Source of the DNA: Kutzneria viridogrisea
GTDB taxonomy: Bacteria > Actinomycetota > Actinomycetes > Mycobacteriales > Pseudonocardiaceae
Length of the DNA stretch: 64,000 nucleotides
Reading direction: 5' to 3'
NCBI GenBank assembly: GCA_014138725.1
Contig: JACJID010000001.1
Coordinates: 434,001-498,000, forward strand
Shown here: positions 42,401 to 54,211 of the stretch, piece by piece
Layout of the letters: every line of letters starts with the position of its first letter
Numbering within the stretch: the first letter of the stretch is position 1
Notes under the pieces: generated by a model
What the model saw: the letters and a program-made list of their open reading frames with translations, nothing else
Database searches by the model: none
What the model was told of the DNA's origin: nothing
Translations under genes and position numbers: made by a program

Positions 42401-45400
42401 CGTGGGCGCGATCCAGGTGGTCAGCCGCGCGCGGGCGGCCGGTCTGCTGCTGACCCCGCGCGAGGTCTTCCTGCACAAGACCCCGGCGGCACTGGCCGCG
42501 GCGGCCAGCCCGGTGGACTCGGCGCGGGCCCCGGTGCTGGCCGACGGGGTCGGCGAGGTGGACCTGACCCCGGCGGTGCACCAGTTGCGCGAGGACACCC
42601 GGGGGCTGGCCGGTCCGGTGGCCGCCTACAGCCAGCACGTGGTGTTCGAGGTGCCGGACGGGTTGGACGCCACTGGCCTGGTCACCGCGCTGGCCGGTGC
42701 CCTGGACCACCACGACGTGCTGCGGACCCGGTTGCTCGTGCCGGTGGAGAACGTGTGGCAGCTGGAGATCACCCCGCCCGGCACGGTGGACGCGGCCCAG
42801 TTGGTGCGCACCGAGGAGCTGACCGGTGCCGTGGACGAGGTGCTCGACCAGGCAAGGCGGCGGCTGGACCCCGAGCGGGGCGTCACCGTGCAGGCGGTGC
42901 TGCTCGACGGGCTCGGGCAGCGTCCGAACCGGCTGCTGCTGGTGCTGCACCACCTGGTCGTCGACGGGGTGTCCTGGCGCATCCTGTTGCCCGAGCTGAT
43001 GAACGCCTGGCAGGGCAGGGCGAGCTGGTCGCCGCGGGGCACCTCGGTGCGCCGGTGGGCGCGGCGGCTCACCGAGCAGGCCGCCTCGGCCCGCCTGGTC
43101 GCGGACCTGCCGCGCTGGCTGGACCAGCTGCGCGGGCAGGACCCGGCGCTGGGCAGTCGCGGGCTGGACCCCGAGCGGGACACGACCGCCACCGCGCGCG
43201 GCCTGCGCACGGAGCTGAGCCCGGAGCTGACCGAGCAGTTGCTCACCGGAGTGCCCGCGGCCTTCCACGCGGAGGTCGAGCAGGTGCTGGTGGCCGGGCT
43301 CGCGCTGGCGGTCGCGCAGTGGCGGCGCGCCAACCGGACCGCCAGCGGCGAGCTGCTGCTGGAACTGGAGGGGCACGGCCGCGACCAGTTCGGCGAGGAG
43401 CTGGACCTGTCCGGCACGGTGGGCTGGTTCACCAGCGTCTACCCGGTGCGGGTGGACGTGGGCGAACTCGGGCCGCACCAGGCGGGTGCCGCGGTCAAGC
43501 GGGTCAAGGAACAGCTGCGCGCGCTGCCCGCCGACCGCGCCGGGTTCGGCGTGCTGCGCTACCTCAACCCGCAGACCCAGCAGGCGCTCGCGCGGTTCCC
43601 CGTGCCACAGGTGGGTTTCAACTACCTGGGTCGGTTCGGCGAACAGGGCGACACCGGCGGCCTGGGCACGGCGCCGGACATGCCGCTGCGGCACGTGGTG
43701 GAGCTCGACGCCGTCGCGGTCGACCGCGCAGAGGGGCCGGTGCTGGTGGCGAACTGGCTCTGGGCGGGCGAACTGCTCACCGAGTCGGAGGCCACTGACC
43801 TGGCCGCCGCGTGGACCAGCGCGCTGGCCGCGATCGTGCGCGCCGCCGAGACCGCGGGCGGCCACACGCCCTCGGACTTCCCGCTGGTGACGCTGGAGCA
43901 GTCGGAGATCGAGGAGTACGAGCGCGACGCCGACCTGGCGGACGTGCTGCCGCTGACCCCGTTGCAGAAGGGGCTGCTGTTCCAGACCCAGTTCGACCAG
44001 CAGGGCGTGGACGCGGACACCGTGCAGGTCACCCTGGACTGCCAGGGGCCGCTGGACGTGGCCGCGCTCCAGGCGGCGGCCACCGCCCTGCTGCGCCGCC
44101 ACCCCGGGCTGCGGGCCTGTTTCCGCTACCGCAGCTCCGGCGAGGCCGTGCAACTGGTCCGCACCGAGGCCGAGATCGAGATCGCCGAGGTGGACCTGAG
44201 CGGGCGGCCCGAGCAGTTGTCCGCGCTGACCGACGAGGAGTGGACCCGGCGCTTCGAGGTCACGACCGCCCCGCTGGTCCGTTTCACCGTGGTGCGCCTG
44301 GGCGGGGAGCGGTTCCGCCTGCTGGTGACCGCGCACCACATCCTCGCCGACGGCTGGTCCCTGTCGGCGGTGTTCGCCCGCGAGCTGCTCACCCTGTGGG
44401 GCAACGGGGCCGACACCTCCGCCCTGCCCGCGCTGGTGCCGCACCGGGGCTACCTGGCGTGGCTGGCCGAGCAGGACGAGCAGGCGGCCCGCGCGGCCTG
44501 GCAGGAGGAACTGGCCGGGATCGAGGAGCCGACCCGGCTGGGTCCCGACGACCGGCAGCGGATCTCCGCGCTGCCCGCGACCCTGGTGCGCAGGCTGCCC
44601 GAGCCGCTGTTCGCCGAGCTGACCGCCTGGGCCCGGGCCCGCGGCCTGACGCTCAACACGGTGTTGCAGGGCTGCTGGGCGGTGCTGCTGGGTAGGCTCA
44701 CCGGCCGCGAGGACGTGGTGTTCGGCGCGGTCAACTCGGGGCGTCCCGCGGAACTGCCCGGCGCGGAGTCGATGGTGGGCGTGTTCATGCACACCCTGCC
44801 GGTCCGGGTACGGCTGGACCCGGCCCGCGGTTTCGGCGAGCTGCTGGCCGATCTCCAGCGGCGCCAGGCGGAACTGGCCGCGCACCAGCACCTGGGGCTG
44901 GGCGAGGTGCAGGCCCTGGCCGGGCTGGGCGAGCTGTTCGACACCGTGGTGACCTACCACAACTACCCGATGGACGAGCCCTCCGCGCTGAGCGGGATCG
45001 TGCCCGGCACACGGGTGCTGGACTACCAGTCCCGGGTGATCACCGACTTCCCGTTCGCGCTGGCCGCGTTCCCCGTCGACGGCCTGCGCCTGGAGGCGGA
45101 GTACCGCCCCGACGTGTTCGGCCCGGAGCAGATCTCCACGCTGCTCGACCGGTTCGAGCTGGTGCTGACCAGGGTGCTCGCCGCGCCCGACGCGCCGGTG
45201 GGGCGGCTGGACGTGCTCGGTGCCGCGGAGCGCGAGCTGATCCTCGGCACCTGGGCGGGCTCGATCCGGCAGCACCCGGACACGGTGGTCGGCGCGCGGT
45301 TCGAGGACTGGGTGCGCCGCGGCCCGGACGTGGTCGCGGCCGTGGACGCCGCGGGGGAGCACAGCTACCGGGACCTCAACGCGAGGGTGAACCGCTTGGC

Positions 45401-48400
45401 GCGCCTGCTGATCGGGCGCGGTGTCGGCCCGGAGCGCGTGGTGGGCCTGGCCCTGCCGCGCTCGGCGGACACGATCGTCGCGGCCATGGCCGTGCTCAAG
45501 GCCGGTGGCGCCTACCTGCCCGTGGACCCCGGCTATCCGGCCGAGCGCATCGTCCACATGGTGCGCGACGCCGCCCCGGTGCTCGTGCTGACCACGCGGG
45601 AACTGGCCGCCTCGCTGTCCTCGCCGACCCTCGCGCTGGACGATCCGTCCACAGTGGACTCGCTGGCGGCGTTGCCCGCGCAGGACGTGACGGCGGCCGA
45701 GCGGCTCGGTCCGCTGCTGCCCGCGCACGCCGCGTACGTGATCTACACCTCCGGCTCCACCGGCACGCCCCGGGGTGTCCTCGTTGACCACGGCGGTTTC
45801 CTGGCCATGATCGACAGCCTGGCCGAGTGCTTCGGCGTCACCCCGGGCACCCGCGTGCTCCAGTTCGCCTCGTACAGCTTCGACTTCTCCGTCTGGGAGA
45901 TGGGCGTCGCCCTGCTGCGCGGCGGCACCGCCGTGGTCGCCGACCAGCGGCACCGCTCCGGCGGGCGGCCGCTGGCCGAGCTGATCGCCGAGCAGCGGGT
46001 GGACCTGGCCGGGCTGCCGCCCGCCGTGGTCGCCGCCTTCGACCAGGACCTCCGGCTGCCCGAGGGCATGTCCCTGGTGGTGGCCGGGGAGGCGTGCCCG
46101 CCCGAGGTGGCCCGCCGCTGGTCGGCGCGGCACCGCATGTTCAACGGCTACGGCCCCACCGAGACCGTGGTCGGCGCGACCGTCAGCGCCCCGTTGACCG
46201 GGCAGGGCCGCCCACCCATCGGGCCGCCCACCTCCGCGCACCGGGTCTACGTGCTGGACCGCACCCTGCTGCCGGTGCCCGAAGGCGTGGTCGGCGAGCT
46301 GTACGTCAACGGCTGGCTCGCCCGCTGCTACCTGGGGCGGCCGGACACGACGGCGGCCCGCTTCGTGGCCGACCCGTTCGCGCCCGGCGAACGCATGTAC
46401 CGCACCGGCGACCTGGTCCGCTGGCTGCCCGGCGGGGACCTGGACTACGTGGGCCGCAGCGACGACCAGGTGCAACTGCGCGGGTTCCGGATCGAGCCCG
46501 CGGAGATCGAGGCCGCGCTGGAGCGGCACCCCGGCGTGCTGCGGGCCGTGGTGGCGCTGCGCGAGGACGGAGCCGAGGCCGGTCTGGTGGCCTACGTGGT
46601 CACCGCCGAGGGCGTGCCCACCGAGCAGGTGCGCGAGCACCTCGCCGGGACCCTGCCCGCGCACATGGTGCCCGCGGCCTTCGTCCGGCTCGACGAGCTG
46701 CCGCTGACCCCGCAGGGCAAGGTGGACCGCGCGGCCCTGCCCGCGCCCGGCAGGGCGACCGCGGGGCGCGGCCCGCGCACCCCCGTGGAGGAGATCCTGT
46801 GCGGGATCTTCGCCGAGGTGCTCGGCCTGCCCTCGGTGGGCGTGGACGAGGACTTCTTCGACTCCGGCGGGCACTCGCTGCTGGCCACCCGCGCGGTCAG
46901 CCGGATCCGCTCCGCGCTGGCCGTGGACCTGCCCATCCGCGCGCTGTTCGAGGCCCGCACGGTCGCCGAGCTGGCCGGGCGCGTCGGCCTCGGCGGTGGC
47001 ACCCGCCGCCCGCCGCTCAAGCCGGTGCCGCGCACCGAACGCGGTGGCGACCGCACGGCCCCGCTCTCGGCGGGCCAGCGGCGGCTGTGGTTCCTCAACC
47101 GCCTCGACGGGGACAAGGGCGCCTACAACGTGCCGCTGGCACTGCGTATGACCGGCCGGTTGGACACCGACGCGTTGCAGGCGGCGCTGCGGGACCTGGT
47201 GGCACGGCACGAGGTGCTGCGCTCGATCTTCCCCGACGAGGACGGGGACCCGTACCAGCGCGTGCTCGCCGAGTCCGCGGGCCACCCGCTGTTGCAGGTG
47301 ACCAGGATCGGTGAGGCCGCGCTGGCCGCCGCGATGACGGCGGAGGGCAGGCGCGGGTTCGACCTCGCCGCGGCCCCGCCGCTGCGGGTCGGGTTGTTCG
47401 CGCTGGCCGAGGGCGAGCACGTGCTGCTGCTGGTGCTGCACCACATCGTGTTCGACGGCTGGTCCATCGCCCCGCTGACCCGCGACCTGCTGACCGCCTA
47501 CGAGGCCCGCGCACAGGGTCGGCGTCCACAGTGGACTCCGCTGCCCGTGCAGTACGCGGACTACGCGGTGTGGCAACGGGAACTGCTCGGCAGCCCCGAT
47601 CAGGAGGACAGTCTGCACCGCGAGCAGCTGGCGCACTGGACCAGCACGCTGGCCGGTCTGCCCCAGGAGGTCACCCTGCCCAGGGACTTCGACCGGCCCG
47701 AGGTGAGCAGCCGACTGGGCGGGCAGCTCACCTTCACCCTGGGCGCGGAGGTCCACCGCGGGCTCACCGAGCTGGCCACCCGCACCGGGGCGAGCCTGTT
47801 CATGGTGGTGCAGGCCGCCGTGGCCGCCGTGCTGACCGGTCTCGGCGTGGGCACCGACATCCCGTTGGGCAGCCCCGTCGCCGGTCGCACCGACTCCGCG
47901 CTGGACGAGCTGGTCGGCTTCTTCGTCAACACCGTGGTGCTGCGCACCGACACCAGCGGGGACCCCGGCTTCACCGAGTTGGTCCGCCGGGTGCGCGACA
48001 CCAACCTGGCCGCCTACGGCCACCAGGACCTGCCGTTCGAGGAGGTCGTGGAGGCACTCAACCCGGTGCGTTCGCTGTCCACCCAGCCGCTGTTCCAGGT
48101 GATGGTCGCGCTCACCGAGGGCCCCTCCGCCCCCGCCACGGCCGCGGACCTGGCCGTGCGGGCGGAGTTCGTGGCCGCGGAGACCACCAAGTTCGACGTC
48201 ACCGTGGAGCTGATGGCGCCCGCCGGTGAGTCCGAGCTGAGCGGGCTGGTCAGCTACAGCCTCGACCTGTACAGCCCGGCCACCGTCGAGGAGTTCGTGA
48301 ACCGGCTGCGGCGGTTCCTGCTCGCGGTGGTGCGCGAGCCCGAGCAGCGCATCGGCCAGATCGACCTGCTCACCCCGCGGGAACGCGAGGACGTGCTGGT

Positions 48401-51053
48401 CACCTGGAACGACACCGCACACGCCGTGCCGGAGGCCACCCTGGTCGAGCTGTTCGAGGCACAGGTCGCGCGGACCCCGGACCGGGACGCGGTGCGCGCG
48501 GGCAGCACCGTGCTGTCCTACCGCGAGCTCAACGAGTGGGCCAACCGGCTCGCCCGGCTGCTCGTGGCCCGCGGTGCCGGTCCGGAACGGGTCGTGGCCG
48601 TGGCACTGGACCGCTCGTGGGAGCTGGTCGTCGCCCTGCTCGCGGTGCTCAAGTCCGGTGCTGCCTACCTGCCGGTCGAGCCCGATCACCCGGCGGACCG
48701 CCTGCGCGAGATGTTCGCCGGTGCGGACCCGGTGTGCCTGCTCAGCGACGCCGACATCGCCCCGCGCATGCCCGAGCTGGCGCGGCGGGTGTTGTTCGGC
48801 GAGCCGGTGCCCGAGGACGGGCGGGACCTCACCGACGCCGAGCGCACCAGCCCGCTGTGCCGGTCCAACGCGGCCTACGTGATCTACACCTCGGGGTCGA
48901 CCGGCCGCCCCAAGGGCACGGTCGTGGAGCACCGGTCGGTGGTCAACTACCTGAGCTGGGCGGTGCACGAGCTGCCCTCGCTGGCGCACAGCGCGCTGCT
49001 GCACTCCCCGGTCTCCTTCGACCTCACCGTGACCGCGCTGTACGGTCCGCTGCTGTCCGGCGGCTGCGTGCAGGTGGGCGAGCTGGCCGAGGGTGCGCTG
49101 CCCGCGGAGCTGGAGGTGGCCTTCGGCAAGGCCACGCCGAGCCACCTGGCGCTGCTCAACCTGTTGCCACGGCAGTACTCCCCGCGCGCCGAGCTGATGC
49201 TGGGCGGCGAGGCGCTGCCCGCTGACCAGCTCGCGGCCTGGCGGCAGGCCAATCCCGGCGCGCGCGTGATCAACGAGTACGGCCCCACCGAGACCACCGT
49301 GGGCTGCACCGCCCTGGCCATCGAGCCGGGTGCGGCCCTGCCCGAAGGCGTGATCTCGATCGGCCGTCCACTGTGGAACACGCGGATCCACGTGCTGGAC
49401 GCGCGACTGCGGCCGGTCCCGCCCGGGGTGGTCGGCGGGCTGTACGTGGCCGGGGCCAACCTGGCGCGCGGCTACGCCGGTCAGCCCGGGCGCACGGCGG
49501 AGCGGTTCGTGGCCAACCCGTTCGGCGGCCTGGGCAGCCGGATGTACTGGACCGGTGACCTGGCCCGCTGGGAGCCCGACGGCACGCTGAGCTTCGCGGG
49601 GCGGGCCGACGAGCAGGTCAAGATCCACGGCTACCGGATCGAGCCCGGCGAGGTGGCGGCCGTGCTGGCCAAGCACCCGGAGGTGGGCCAGGTCGCCGTG
49701 GTGGCCAGGGAGGACCGTCCCGGTGACCGCCAGCTGGTCGGCTACGTGGTGCCCGCCGACGGCCGCGCGCCCGACCTGGCCGCGCTGGCGGCCTTCGCCG
49801 CGGCCGGGCTGCCGGAGTACATGGTGCCCGCGGCCTTCCTCGTGCTGGACGCGCTTCCGTTGACGCCCAACGGGAAGCTGGACCGCCGCGCGCTGCCCGC
49901 TCCGCGGTTGCGGGTGGGCGAGGCGGGTGCGCCCTCGGGCTCGGCCGTGGAGCGCACGCTGTGCGAGATCATGGCCGAGGCCGTCAACCTGCCCGCGATC
50001 GGCGCCGAGGACAACTTCTTCGACGCCGGTGGCGACAGCGTGCGGGTGGTGCGGGTGGTCAGCAAGGCGCGCAAGGCCGGGCTGAAGATCACCATCGCCG
50101 ACCTGTTCGCGCACCAGAGCGCCCGCGCGCTGACGGCCATGATCGAGCAGCGGGACGCACCGGCCGCGCCCGCCAGCGGCTCGGCCGCGACGGCCATGGC
50201 CGAGGCGCTGTCCGAGCAGGGCGGGGTGGACGCGGACGACCCGTTCGCCACCGTGCTGGCGATGCGCGCCGCCGGCTCGCGGGCCCCGTTGTTCTGCGTG
50301 CACAGCGGTGTGGGCTTCGCCCTGCCGTACCTGGGACTGGCCAAGCACCTGGGCCCGGACCAGCCGCTGTACGGGGTGCAGGATCCGATGATCACCGAGC
50401 TCGCCCCGCAGCCGGGCACGCTGGCCGAGGTGGCCGCCGACTACGTGCGGCGGATCAGGCGGGTCCGCCCGGTGGGGCCGTACCACCTGCTGGGCTGGTC
50501 CTTCGGCGGGCTGGTGGCCCAGGAGATGGCGGCACAGCTGGCGGCGGCGGGGGAGGAGGTCGGCGTGCTGGCCAACCTGGACGCCTACCCCAGGCTGGGG
50601 GCGGATCCCCGGGAGGACGAGCAGGCCATGTTCGGCTGGCTGCTGGAGCTCATCGGGCACGAGCGCGGCGAGTTCGGCGGGGCCGAGGTGAGCGCGCAGG
50701 ACCTGCTCGCGGCGCTGCGCGCGGACAACAACCCCATGGCGGCGCTCGGTCCCGAGCGGATCGCCGCGATGATCGAGTCGATGCGCGGGCACGACCGCCT
50801 GGTGCGCGAGGCCCGACCGTCCCACTTCGGCGGGCGCATGCTGCTGTTCGCCGCGACCGGCGGGGTCGGCGAGGAGGAGCTTGAGTCCAAAGTGGACCGC
50901 TGGTGGGATCACGTCGAGGACCTGGAGGTCTACCGGGTCACCGCCGCGCACGACGACCTGATGAGCGCCGAACCCCTTGCCCAGGTGGGGGTCGTGCTCG
51001 CGGCGCAGCTCGACCGCGCGCACCGCAGGGCCAACCGGGGCGGGCGGCGGTGA
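39405..51053 (+). CDS. Three-module NRPS, C-A-T-E-C-A-T-C-A-T-TE
   Basis: A 3882-residue synthetase. Order with key residues: C1 (HHLISDG, about 139), A1 (about 450-945), T1 (GGDS, about 995), E (HHLVVDG, about 1181; GFNYLGRF), C2 (HHILADG, about 1643), A2 (about 1960-2450), T2 (GGHSL, about 2488), C3 (HHIVFDG, about 2678), A3 (about 3000-3490), T3 (GGDS, about 3542), type I TE (GWSFGG, about 3697). Pocket codes by GrsA alignment: A1 DIWQVTADDK (no firm match; two acidic residues suit an amine side chain), A2 DFWGVAGVGK (Phe-like frame with enlarged pocket), A3 DLTKMGEVGK (Asn/Asp type). The N-terminal C domain implies an acyl or peptidyl starter. Confidence 0.95.
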   Translation: MTTVRAASLPLSSAQKDIWFDEKVSGGGASYNIACYWDIRGPLDVAVLRAALALLVDEAECLRARFVEEVGQPRQLVEPLIEVPLREVDLAQCPDPLAAALGWIDEDLARPFTAEEFPLFRMALLRLAPDRVLFSICNHHLISDGFSYPVYWNRLTALYTALREGTSVAEGRLAPLSSLLEAEAGYADSARADKDAQYWLTRFPEEPELLSLAAREAEPGPGFWRAERELGEQVLRQLHEVSWQARVNWQSTVTAAAAVYTGRLAGGGTEVLLSMPVHARVGAAMLGIPGMINNCLPVAVPLSQAMTRPQLLRSAAGELSRALKHQRYRMSRIRGGMGLRSDDRRPFGPFVNFLPHVTRLSIGDCEVTTHTPSTGLIDDFEIAFVDSEEGLRLIVSGNSGRYTEGEVYGHLNRFAGFLARFVAAEADLPVGRIGLLEAPERAALLAVGVGPERPLDEEGVVERFVAHALRGPNALALTENGSSTSYGTLARRASALSRRLDQDGLTAVLAPRGSGFVTGVLAALWRGGAYVPLDATMPVARIARTLADSGAGVLLVDASQRALAAEVLATAGVPARLVVMDGVEDPLDGLAPVSGDPAALAYILFTSGSTGTPKGALVHRGGLLNHLLAMIEELDLSAATTLVHNAPVTFDISVWQMLTPLLVGGRVLVADRDTAADPGLLFGLLAAESATVLQLVPSLLRASLDAWDLGAARPDLASLRQVVVTGEALPAQLCARWFDRFPAVPLVNAYGPAECADDVTLAKLTSAEGFAGPGAPLGEPIRNLAVHLLDDAMEPVLGGAVGEIYVSGAGVGHGYLGDPVRTAASFVADPFGPPGTRMYRTGDLAVRRPGNVLEFVQRRDHQVKIRGHRVEPGEVEAALRALPSVADAVVVAGADGNGGTRLLGYFVPRAGGTAEQVRGALSAVLPGYLVPAVLTPLAALPLNTAGKVDRRALPEPVSRPVAARTQVPTEEILCAVFAEVLNLPSVGAGADFFAAGGDSVGAIQVVSRARAAGLLLTPREVFLHKTPAALAAAASPVDSARAPVLADGVGEVDLTPAVHQLREDTRGLAGPVAAYSQHVVFEVPDGLDATGLVTALAGALDHHDVLRTRLLVPVENVWQLEITPPGTVDAAQLVRTEELTGAVDEVLDQARRRLDPERGVTVQAVLLDGLGQRPNRLLLVLHHLVVDGVSWRILLPELMNAWQGRASWSPRGTSVRRWARRLTEQAASARLVADLPRWLDQLRGQDPALGSRGLDPERDTTATARGLRTELSPELTEQLLTGVPAAFHAEVEQVLVAGLALAVAQWRRANRTASGELLLELEGHGRDQFGEELDLSGTVGWFTSVYPVRVDVGELGPHQAGAAVKRVKEQLRALPADRAGFGVLRYLNPQTQQALARFPVPQVGFNYLGRFGEQGDTGGLGTAPDMPLRHVVELDAVAVDRAEGPVLVANWLWAGELLTESEATDLAAAWTSALAAIVRAAETAGGHTPSDFPLVTLEQSEIEEYERDADLADVLPLTPLQKGLLFQTQFDQQGVDADTVQVTLDCQGPLDVAALQAAATALLRRHPGLRACFRYRSSGEAVQLVRTEAEIEIAEVDLSGRPEQLSALTDEEWTRRFEVTTAPLVRFTVVRLGGERFRLLVTAHHILADGWSLSAVFARELLTLWGNGADTSALPALVPHRGYLAWLAEQDEQAARAAWQEELAGIEEPTRLGPDDRQRISALPATLVRRLPEPLFAELTAWARARGLTLNTVLQGCWAVLLGRLTGREDVVFGAVNSGRPAELPGAESMVGVFMHTLPVRVRLDPARGFGELLADLQRRQAELAAHQHLGLGEVQALAGLGELFDTVVTYHNYPMDEPSALSGIVPGTRVLDYQSRVITDFPFALAAFPVDGLRLEAEYRPDVFGPEQISTLLDRFELVLTRVLAAPDAPVGRLDVLGAAERELILGTWAGSIRQHPDTVVGARFEDWVRRGPDVVAAVDAAGEHSYRDLNARVNRLARLLIGRGVGPERVVGLALPRSADTIVAAMAVLKAGGAYLPVDPGYPAERIVHMVRDAAPVLVLTTRELAASLSSPTLALDDPSTVDSLAALPAQDVTAAERLGPLLPAHAAYVIYTSGSTGTPRGVLVDHGGFLAMIDSLAECFGVTPGTRVLQFASYSFDFSVWEMGVALLRGGTAVVADQRHRSGGRPLAELIAEQRVDLAGLPPAVVAAFDQDLRLPEGMSLVVAGEACPPEVARRWSARHRMFNGYGPTETVVGATVSAPLTGQGRPPIGPPTSAHRVYVLDRTLLPVPEGVVGELYVNGWLARCYLGRPDTTAARFVADPFAPGERMYRTGDLVRWLPGGDLDYVGRSDDQVQLRGFRIEPAEIEAALERHPGVLRAVVALREDGAEAGLVAYVVTAEGVPTEQVREHLAGTLPAHMVPAAFVRLDELPLTPQGKVDRAALPAPGRATAGRGPRTPVEEILCGIFAEVLGLPSVGVDEDFFDSGGHSLLATRAVSRIRSALAVDLPIRALFEARTVAELAGRVGLGGGTRRPPLKPVPRTERGGDRTAPLSAGQRRLWFLNRLDGDKGAYNVPLALRMTGRLDTDALQAALRDLVARHEVLRSIFPDEDGDPYQRVLAESAGHPLLQVTRIGEAALAAAMTAEGRRGFDLAAAPPLRVGLFALAEGEHVLLLVLHHIVFDGWSIAPLTRDLLTAYEARAQGRRPQWTPLPVQYADYAVWQRELLGSPDQEDSLHREQLAHWTSTLAGLPQEVTLPRDFDRPEVSSRLGGQLTFTLGAEVHRGLTELATRTGASLFMVVQAAVAAVLTGLGVGTDIPLGSPVAGRTDSALDELVGFFVNTVVLRTDTSGDPGFTELVRRVRDTNLAAYGHQDLPFEEVVEALNPVRSLSTQPLFQVMVALTEGPSAPATAADLAVRAEFVAAETTKFDVTVELMAPAGESELSGLVSYSLDLYSPATVEEFVNRLRRFLLAVVREPEQRIGQIDLLTPREREDVLVTWNDTAHAVPEATLVELFEAQVARTPDRDAVRAGSTVLSYRELNEWANRLARLLVARGAGPERVVAVALDRSWELVVALLAVLKSGAAYLPVEPDHPADRLREMFAGADPVCLLSDADIAPRMPELARRVLFGEPVPEDGRDLTDAERTSPLCRSNAAYVIYTSGSTGRPKGTVVEHRSVVNYLSWAVHELPSLAHSALLHSPVSFDLTVTALYGPLLSGGCVQVGELAEGALPAELEVAFGKATPSHLALLNLLPRQYSPRAELMLGGEALPADQLAAWRQANPGARVINEYGPTETTVGCTALAIEPGAALPEGVISIGRPLWNTRIHVLDARLRPVPPGVVGGLYVAGANLARGYAGQPGRTAERFVANPFGGLGSRMYWTGDLARWEPDGTLSFAGRADEQVKIHGYRIEPGEVAAVLAKHPEVGQVAVVAREDRPGDRQLVGYVVPADGRAPDLAALAAFAAAGLPEYMVPAAFLVLDALPLTPNGKLDRRALPAPRLRVGEAGAPSGSAVERTLCEIMAEAVNLPAIGAEDNFFDAGGDSVRVVRVVSKARKAGLKITIADLFAHQSARALTAMIEQRDAPAAPASGSAATAMAEALSEQGGVDADDPFATVLAMRAAGSRAPLFCVHSGVGFALPYLGLAKHLGPDQPLYGVQDPMITELAPQPGTLAEVAADYVRRIRRVRPVGPYHLLGWSFGGLVAQEMAAQLAAAGEEVGVLANLDAYPRLGADPREDEQAMFGWLLELIGHERGEFGGAEVSAQDLLAALRADNNPMAALGPERIAAMIESMRGHDRLVREARPSHFGGRMLLFAATGGVGEEELESKVDRWWDHVEDLEVYRVTAAHDDLMSAEPLAQVGVVLAAQLDRAHRRANRGGRR

Positions 51054-51841
51054 CCGCGCTCGTGGTGGGCGCGGCCTGGGTGGAGGTGCTGGCCATCGCG
51101 GGCAGGCGGCTGCGCCAGCTGCGCAGGGCCCCGGCCAGGCTGATCGGCATCACGGTGAACCCGCTGATCTCCATGGTGGTGCTGGGCTACCTGTTCCGCG
51201 AGGCCATCGCGGTGCCCGGGGCGGGCAGCTACCAGGAGTACCTGTTCGCCGGGGCCGTGGTGCAGGTCGGCCTGGCCGGGATCGGCCCCACCGCGCTGGC
51301 GGTGGCCACCGACCTGCGTGGCGGGCTGGTGGACCGGCTGCGGTCGATGCCGGTCAGCCGGGCCGCGGTCCCGTTCGGGCACACCGCGGCGGACCTGCTG
51401 GCGAGCCTGGTCTCGCTGGCCGTGGTGCTGGCGGTCGGTCTGCTGCTGGGCTGGCGCCCCCATGGCGGCCCGCTGGCCACCCTGGCCGGGTTCGGGCTCG
51501 CCGTGCTGTTCGCCCACCTGTCGCTGTGGGTGGGCGTGCTGATCGGCACCCGGCTGCGCAACGTGGAGTCGATCAGCTCACTGACCCAGTTCCTGGTGGT
51601 GGTGCTGCCCTTCCTGTCCACGGCCTTCCTGTCCGCGGCCAGCTTCCCGGCGGCGATCCGCCCGCTGGCCGAGTGGAACCCGATCAGCGCGGTGATGTCC
51701 TGCCTGCGCGTGCTGTGGGGCAACGACAAGTCCGCCTCGACCCCGGCCTGGCTGGTGGCCGTGGTGCTGGCCCTGCTCACCGCGCTGGTGGTCGGGTTGT
51801 GCGTACGGCGGTTCACCCTGCGAGGAGGAGACAAGCCATGA
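51050..51841 (+). CDS. ABC-2 type exporter permease
   Basis: A 263-residue ABC-2 membrane protein of the DrrB type. About six hydrophobic helices are visible, with [16 protein letters not shown] early and the family segment [25 protein letters not shown] before the last helices. Export of a hydrophobic natural product is expected. The start is the GTG at 51050, overlapping the NRPS stop (GTGA). Its ATPase partner is not next to it but 1.4 kb on, after the P450 and MbtH genes. Product export or self-resistance is the likely role. Confidence 0.9.
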   Translation: MTALVVGAAWVEVLAIAGRRLRQLRRAPARLIGITVNPLISMVVLGYLFREAIAVPGAGSYQEYLFAGAVVQVGLAGIGPTALAVATDLRGGLVDRLRSMPVSRAAVPFGHTAADLLASLVSLAVVLAVGLLLGWRPHGGPLATLAGFGLAVLFAHLSLWVGVLIGTRLRNVESISSLTQFLVVVLPFLSTAFLSAASFPAAIRPLAEWNPISAVMSCLRVLWGNDKSASTPAWLVAVVLALLTALVVGLCVRRFTLRGGDKP

Positions 51842-53061
51842 CCGGCACCGTGCCCACCGAGCTGGTGGGCTGCGACCTGACCGATCCCCAGACCTACCTC
51901 GGCACCGACGTCACGGCCCTGTGGCGGGCGTTCCGGCGGCACAGCCCGGTGCACCGGCACCCGCCCAGCGGCGGCCTGCCCGGCTTCTGGGCGGTGACCC
52001 GCTACGCCGACGTGCTCGCGGTCTACCGCGACGACGAGCGGTTCACCTCCGAGCGCGGCAACGTGCTGAGCACCCTGTTGCAGGGCGAGGACTCCGCGGC
52101 GGGCAAGATGCTCGCGGTCACCGACGGGCATCGGCACCGGGAGATCCGCAAGCTGATGCTCAGGTCGTTCTCCCCGCGTGTGCTGGCCCGCCACCGCGAG
52201 TCCGTGCGCGCCAGGACCTCCGCGCTGCTGGCGGCGGCGGTGCGCGAGGAGCGGTTCGACTTCGCCACGCGGGTCGCCGACCACATCCCGATCAACACCA
52301 TGGGCGACCTGATGGACGTGCCCGAGGCCGACCGGGCGAAGTTGGTCGAGTGGAACACCGAGACCCTGGGCAGCAGGCACGCCGACGGCACCCAGCTGGA
52401 CGAGGTGCTGGCCCGCAACGAGATCCTGCTCTACTTCTCCGAGCTGGCCGAGCACCGTCGCCGCCACCCCGGCGAGGACGTGATCAGCGCGCTGGCCAAC
52501 GGATCGGTGGACGGCGAGCCGCTCAGCGACGAGGAGGTCGTGCTCAACTGCTACAGCCTGATCCTGGGCGGGGACGAGTCCAGCAGGCTGTCCGCCACCG
52601 GCGCGGTGGTCGCGCTGGCCGAGCACCCCGAGCAGTGGCGCGCGCTCAAGGACGGGTCGGTGGGGCTGGCCGAGGCCAGTGAGGAGGTGCTGCGCTGGAC
52701 CACCCCGGCCATGCACTTCGGGCGGCGCGCCCGCACCGAGGTCCAGGTCGGCGACCAGCTGATCGCCGCGGGGGACATCGTCACCCTGTGGAACAGCTCG
52801 GCGAACTTCGACGAGGACGTCTTTGCCGAGCCCGAGCGGTTCGACCTGGCCCGTACCCCGAACAAGCACCTGACCTTCGGCTACGGCCCGCACTTCTGCC
52901 TGGGCGCCTACCTGGGCCGCGCCCACGTGGAGGCCGTGCTGGAGGCCCTGCGCGAGCAGGTCGCCGAGCTCGCGCTGGCCGGGCCCGGCCACCAGATCCG
53001 CTCCAACTTCGTCTACGGCTACCTGAACCTGCCCGTCAGCTTCCGAGGAGAAAAGCGATGA
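51838..53061 (+). CDS. Cytochrome P450
   Basis: A 407-residue P450. Heme Cys near residue 353 in [15 protein letters not shown], ExxR as EEVLRW, and an I-helix segment [10 protein letters not shown] near 243-249 where most family members have an AGxET(T)-like motif; the usual Thr is Ser here. The layout resembles P450s that oxidise carrier-bound amino acids in NRPS pathways. ATG at 51838 overlaps the permease stop (ATGA) with GGAGGAG upstream, and its stop overlaps the MbtH start. Possible roles are beta-hydroxylation or ring oxidation of a bound residue; the site is unknown. Confidence 0.9.
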   Translation: MTGTVPTELVGCDLTDPQTYLGTDVTALWRAFRRHSPVHRHPPSGGLPGFWAVTRYADVLAVYRDDERFTSERGNVLSTLLQGEDSAAGKMLAVTDGHRHREIRKLMLRSFSPRVLARHRESVRARTSALLAAAVREERFDFATRVADHIPINTMGDLMDVPEADRAKLVEWNTETLGSRHADGTQLDEVLARNEILLYFSELAEHRRRHPGEDVISALANGSVDGEPLSDEEVVLNCYSLILGGDESSRLSATGAVVALAEHPEQWRALKDGSVGLAEASEEVLRWTTPAMHFGRRARTEVQVGDQLIAAGDIVTLWNSSANFDEDVFAEPERFDLARTPNKHLTFGYGPHFCLGAYLGRAHVEAVLEALREQVAELALAGPGHQIRSNFVYGYLNLPVSFRGEKR

Positions 53062-53264
53062 GCAATCCCTTCGACGACCAGGACGGCACCTTCCTGGTGC
53101 TGGTCAACGAGGAGTTCCAGCACAGCCTGTGGCCCGCCTTCGCCGAGGTGCCCGCGGGCTGGACCGTGGCCCTTGGCGAGAGCAGCCGCGCGGAGGCCCT
53201 GTCCTACGTGGAGCGGCACTGGACCGACCTGCGCCCGCGCAGCCTGGTCGAACGGGCCGGCTGA
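53058..53264 (+). CDS. MbtH-like adenylation-domain partner
   Basis: A 68-residue protein with the full MbtH signature: [10 protein letters not shown], then PAGW, and WTDLRPRSL near the end, containing the three conserved Trp. MbtH proteins bind A domains and are often needed for their solubility or activity. The start ATG overlaps the P450 stop (ATGA). It is the only MbtH gene in the window and most likely serves the large NRPS; it could also serve the Val-Pro synthetase. Confidence 0.95.
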   Translation: MSNPFDDQDGTFLVLVNEEFQHSLWPAFAEVPAGWTVALGESSRAEALSYVERHWTDLRPRSLVERAG

Positions 53265-53269
53265 GCAGG

Positions 53270-54208
53270 ATGGATCTGGCGATCGAGGCGGTGGGCCTGC
53301 GCAAGACCTACCGGGACACCGAGGCGCTGGCCGGGGTGGACCTGGCGGTGCGGGCGGGCACCGTGCTCGGCCTGCTCGGCCCCAACGGCGCGGGCAAGAC
53401 CACCGTGGTCCGCACGCTCACCACCCTGTCGCGGCCCGACGGCGGCACCGCCTCGGTCGCCGGGTTCGACGTACTGCGCCAGCCCACCGAGGTGCGCAGG
53501 CGCATCGGGCTGGCCGGGCAGTACGTGGCGCTGGACGAGTTGCTGACCGGTACGGAGAACCTCGTGCTGCTGGGCAGGTTGCTGCACCTGGGCAGGCGCG
53601 GGGCACGGCGGCGGGCCGCACAGCTGCTGGACCGGTTCGGGCTGGCCGAGGCCGCCGACCGCCCGGTCGGCGGCTACTCCGGCGGGATGCGGCGCAGGCT
53701 GGACATCGCCGCCTGCCTGCTCGGCGAGCCCTCGGTGCTGTTCCTGGACGAGCCGACCACCGGGCTGGACCCGGCGAGCAGGCACGCGCTGTGGGCCACC
53801 GTGCGGGAGATGGTCGCCGCCGGGGTGACCGTGCTGCTGACCACGCAGTACCTGGAGGAGGCCGACCAACTCGCCGACCAGGTCGTGGTGATCGACGGCG
53901 GCCGGGTGATCGCCGAGGGCTCACCGGAGCAGCTCAAGCGCAAGGTCGGCGCGCAGTGGCTGGAGGTCGTCCTGGCCGATCCCGCCGCCCTGCCCGCCGC
54001 CCGCGCCGCACTGGAGCCGGTGGCCGCCGAGATCACCGAGGCGGGGGCCTGCGTGCTGTCGGTGCGCCCGAGGGAGGGCATGGACGGGGTCGCCGACGCG
54101 GCGCTGGCCCTGCGCGGCGCGGGCGTGCGGGTGACCGGGTTCGCCGTGCGCGCACCCACCCTGGACGACGTCTTCTTCGACCTCGTCGGGCAGCGGACCG
54201 CGGGGTAG
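53270..54208 (+). CDS. ABC exporter ATPase (DrrA-like)
   Basis: A 312-residue ATPase of the daunorubicin-resistance type. Walker A GPNGAGKTT, signature YSGGMRRRLDIA, Walker B VLFLDEPTTGLD and a switch region QYLEEADQLAD (Gln in place of His). The C-terminal 90 residues form the domain found in DrrA proteins, ending PTLDDVFFDLVG. It starts 5 bases after the MbtH gene. It should pair with the permease at 51050, giving exporter-based self-resistance. Four genes separate or share the unit without losing coupling. Confidence 0.92.
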   Translation: MDLAIEAVGLRKTYRDTEALAGVDLAVRAGTVLGLLGPNGAGKTTVVRTLTTLSRPDGGTASVAGFDVLRQPTEVRRRIGLAGQYVALDELLTGTENLVLLGRLLHLGRRGARRRAAQLLDRFGLAEAADRPVGGYSGGMRRRLDIAACLLGEPSVLFLDEPTTGLDPASRHALWATVREMVAAGVTVLLTTQYLEEADQLADQVVVIDGGRVIAEGSPEQLKRKVGAQWLEVVLADPAALPAARAALEPVAAEITEAGACVLSVRPREGMDGVADAALALRGAGVRVTGFAVRAPTLDDVFFDLVGQRTAG

Positions 54209-54211
54209 CCG

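Noticed and set aside
39381-51023. Very long open frame antisense to the large NRPS gene
   Set aside because: It is a GC-skew shadow: low-complexity Arg/Gly/Gln/His-rich sequence with no domain, exactly mirroring the NRPS coding frame.
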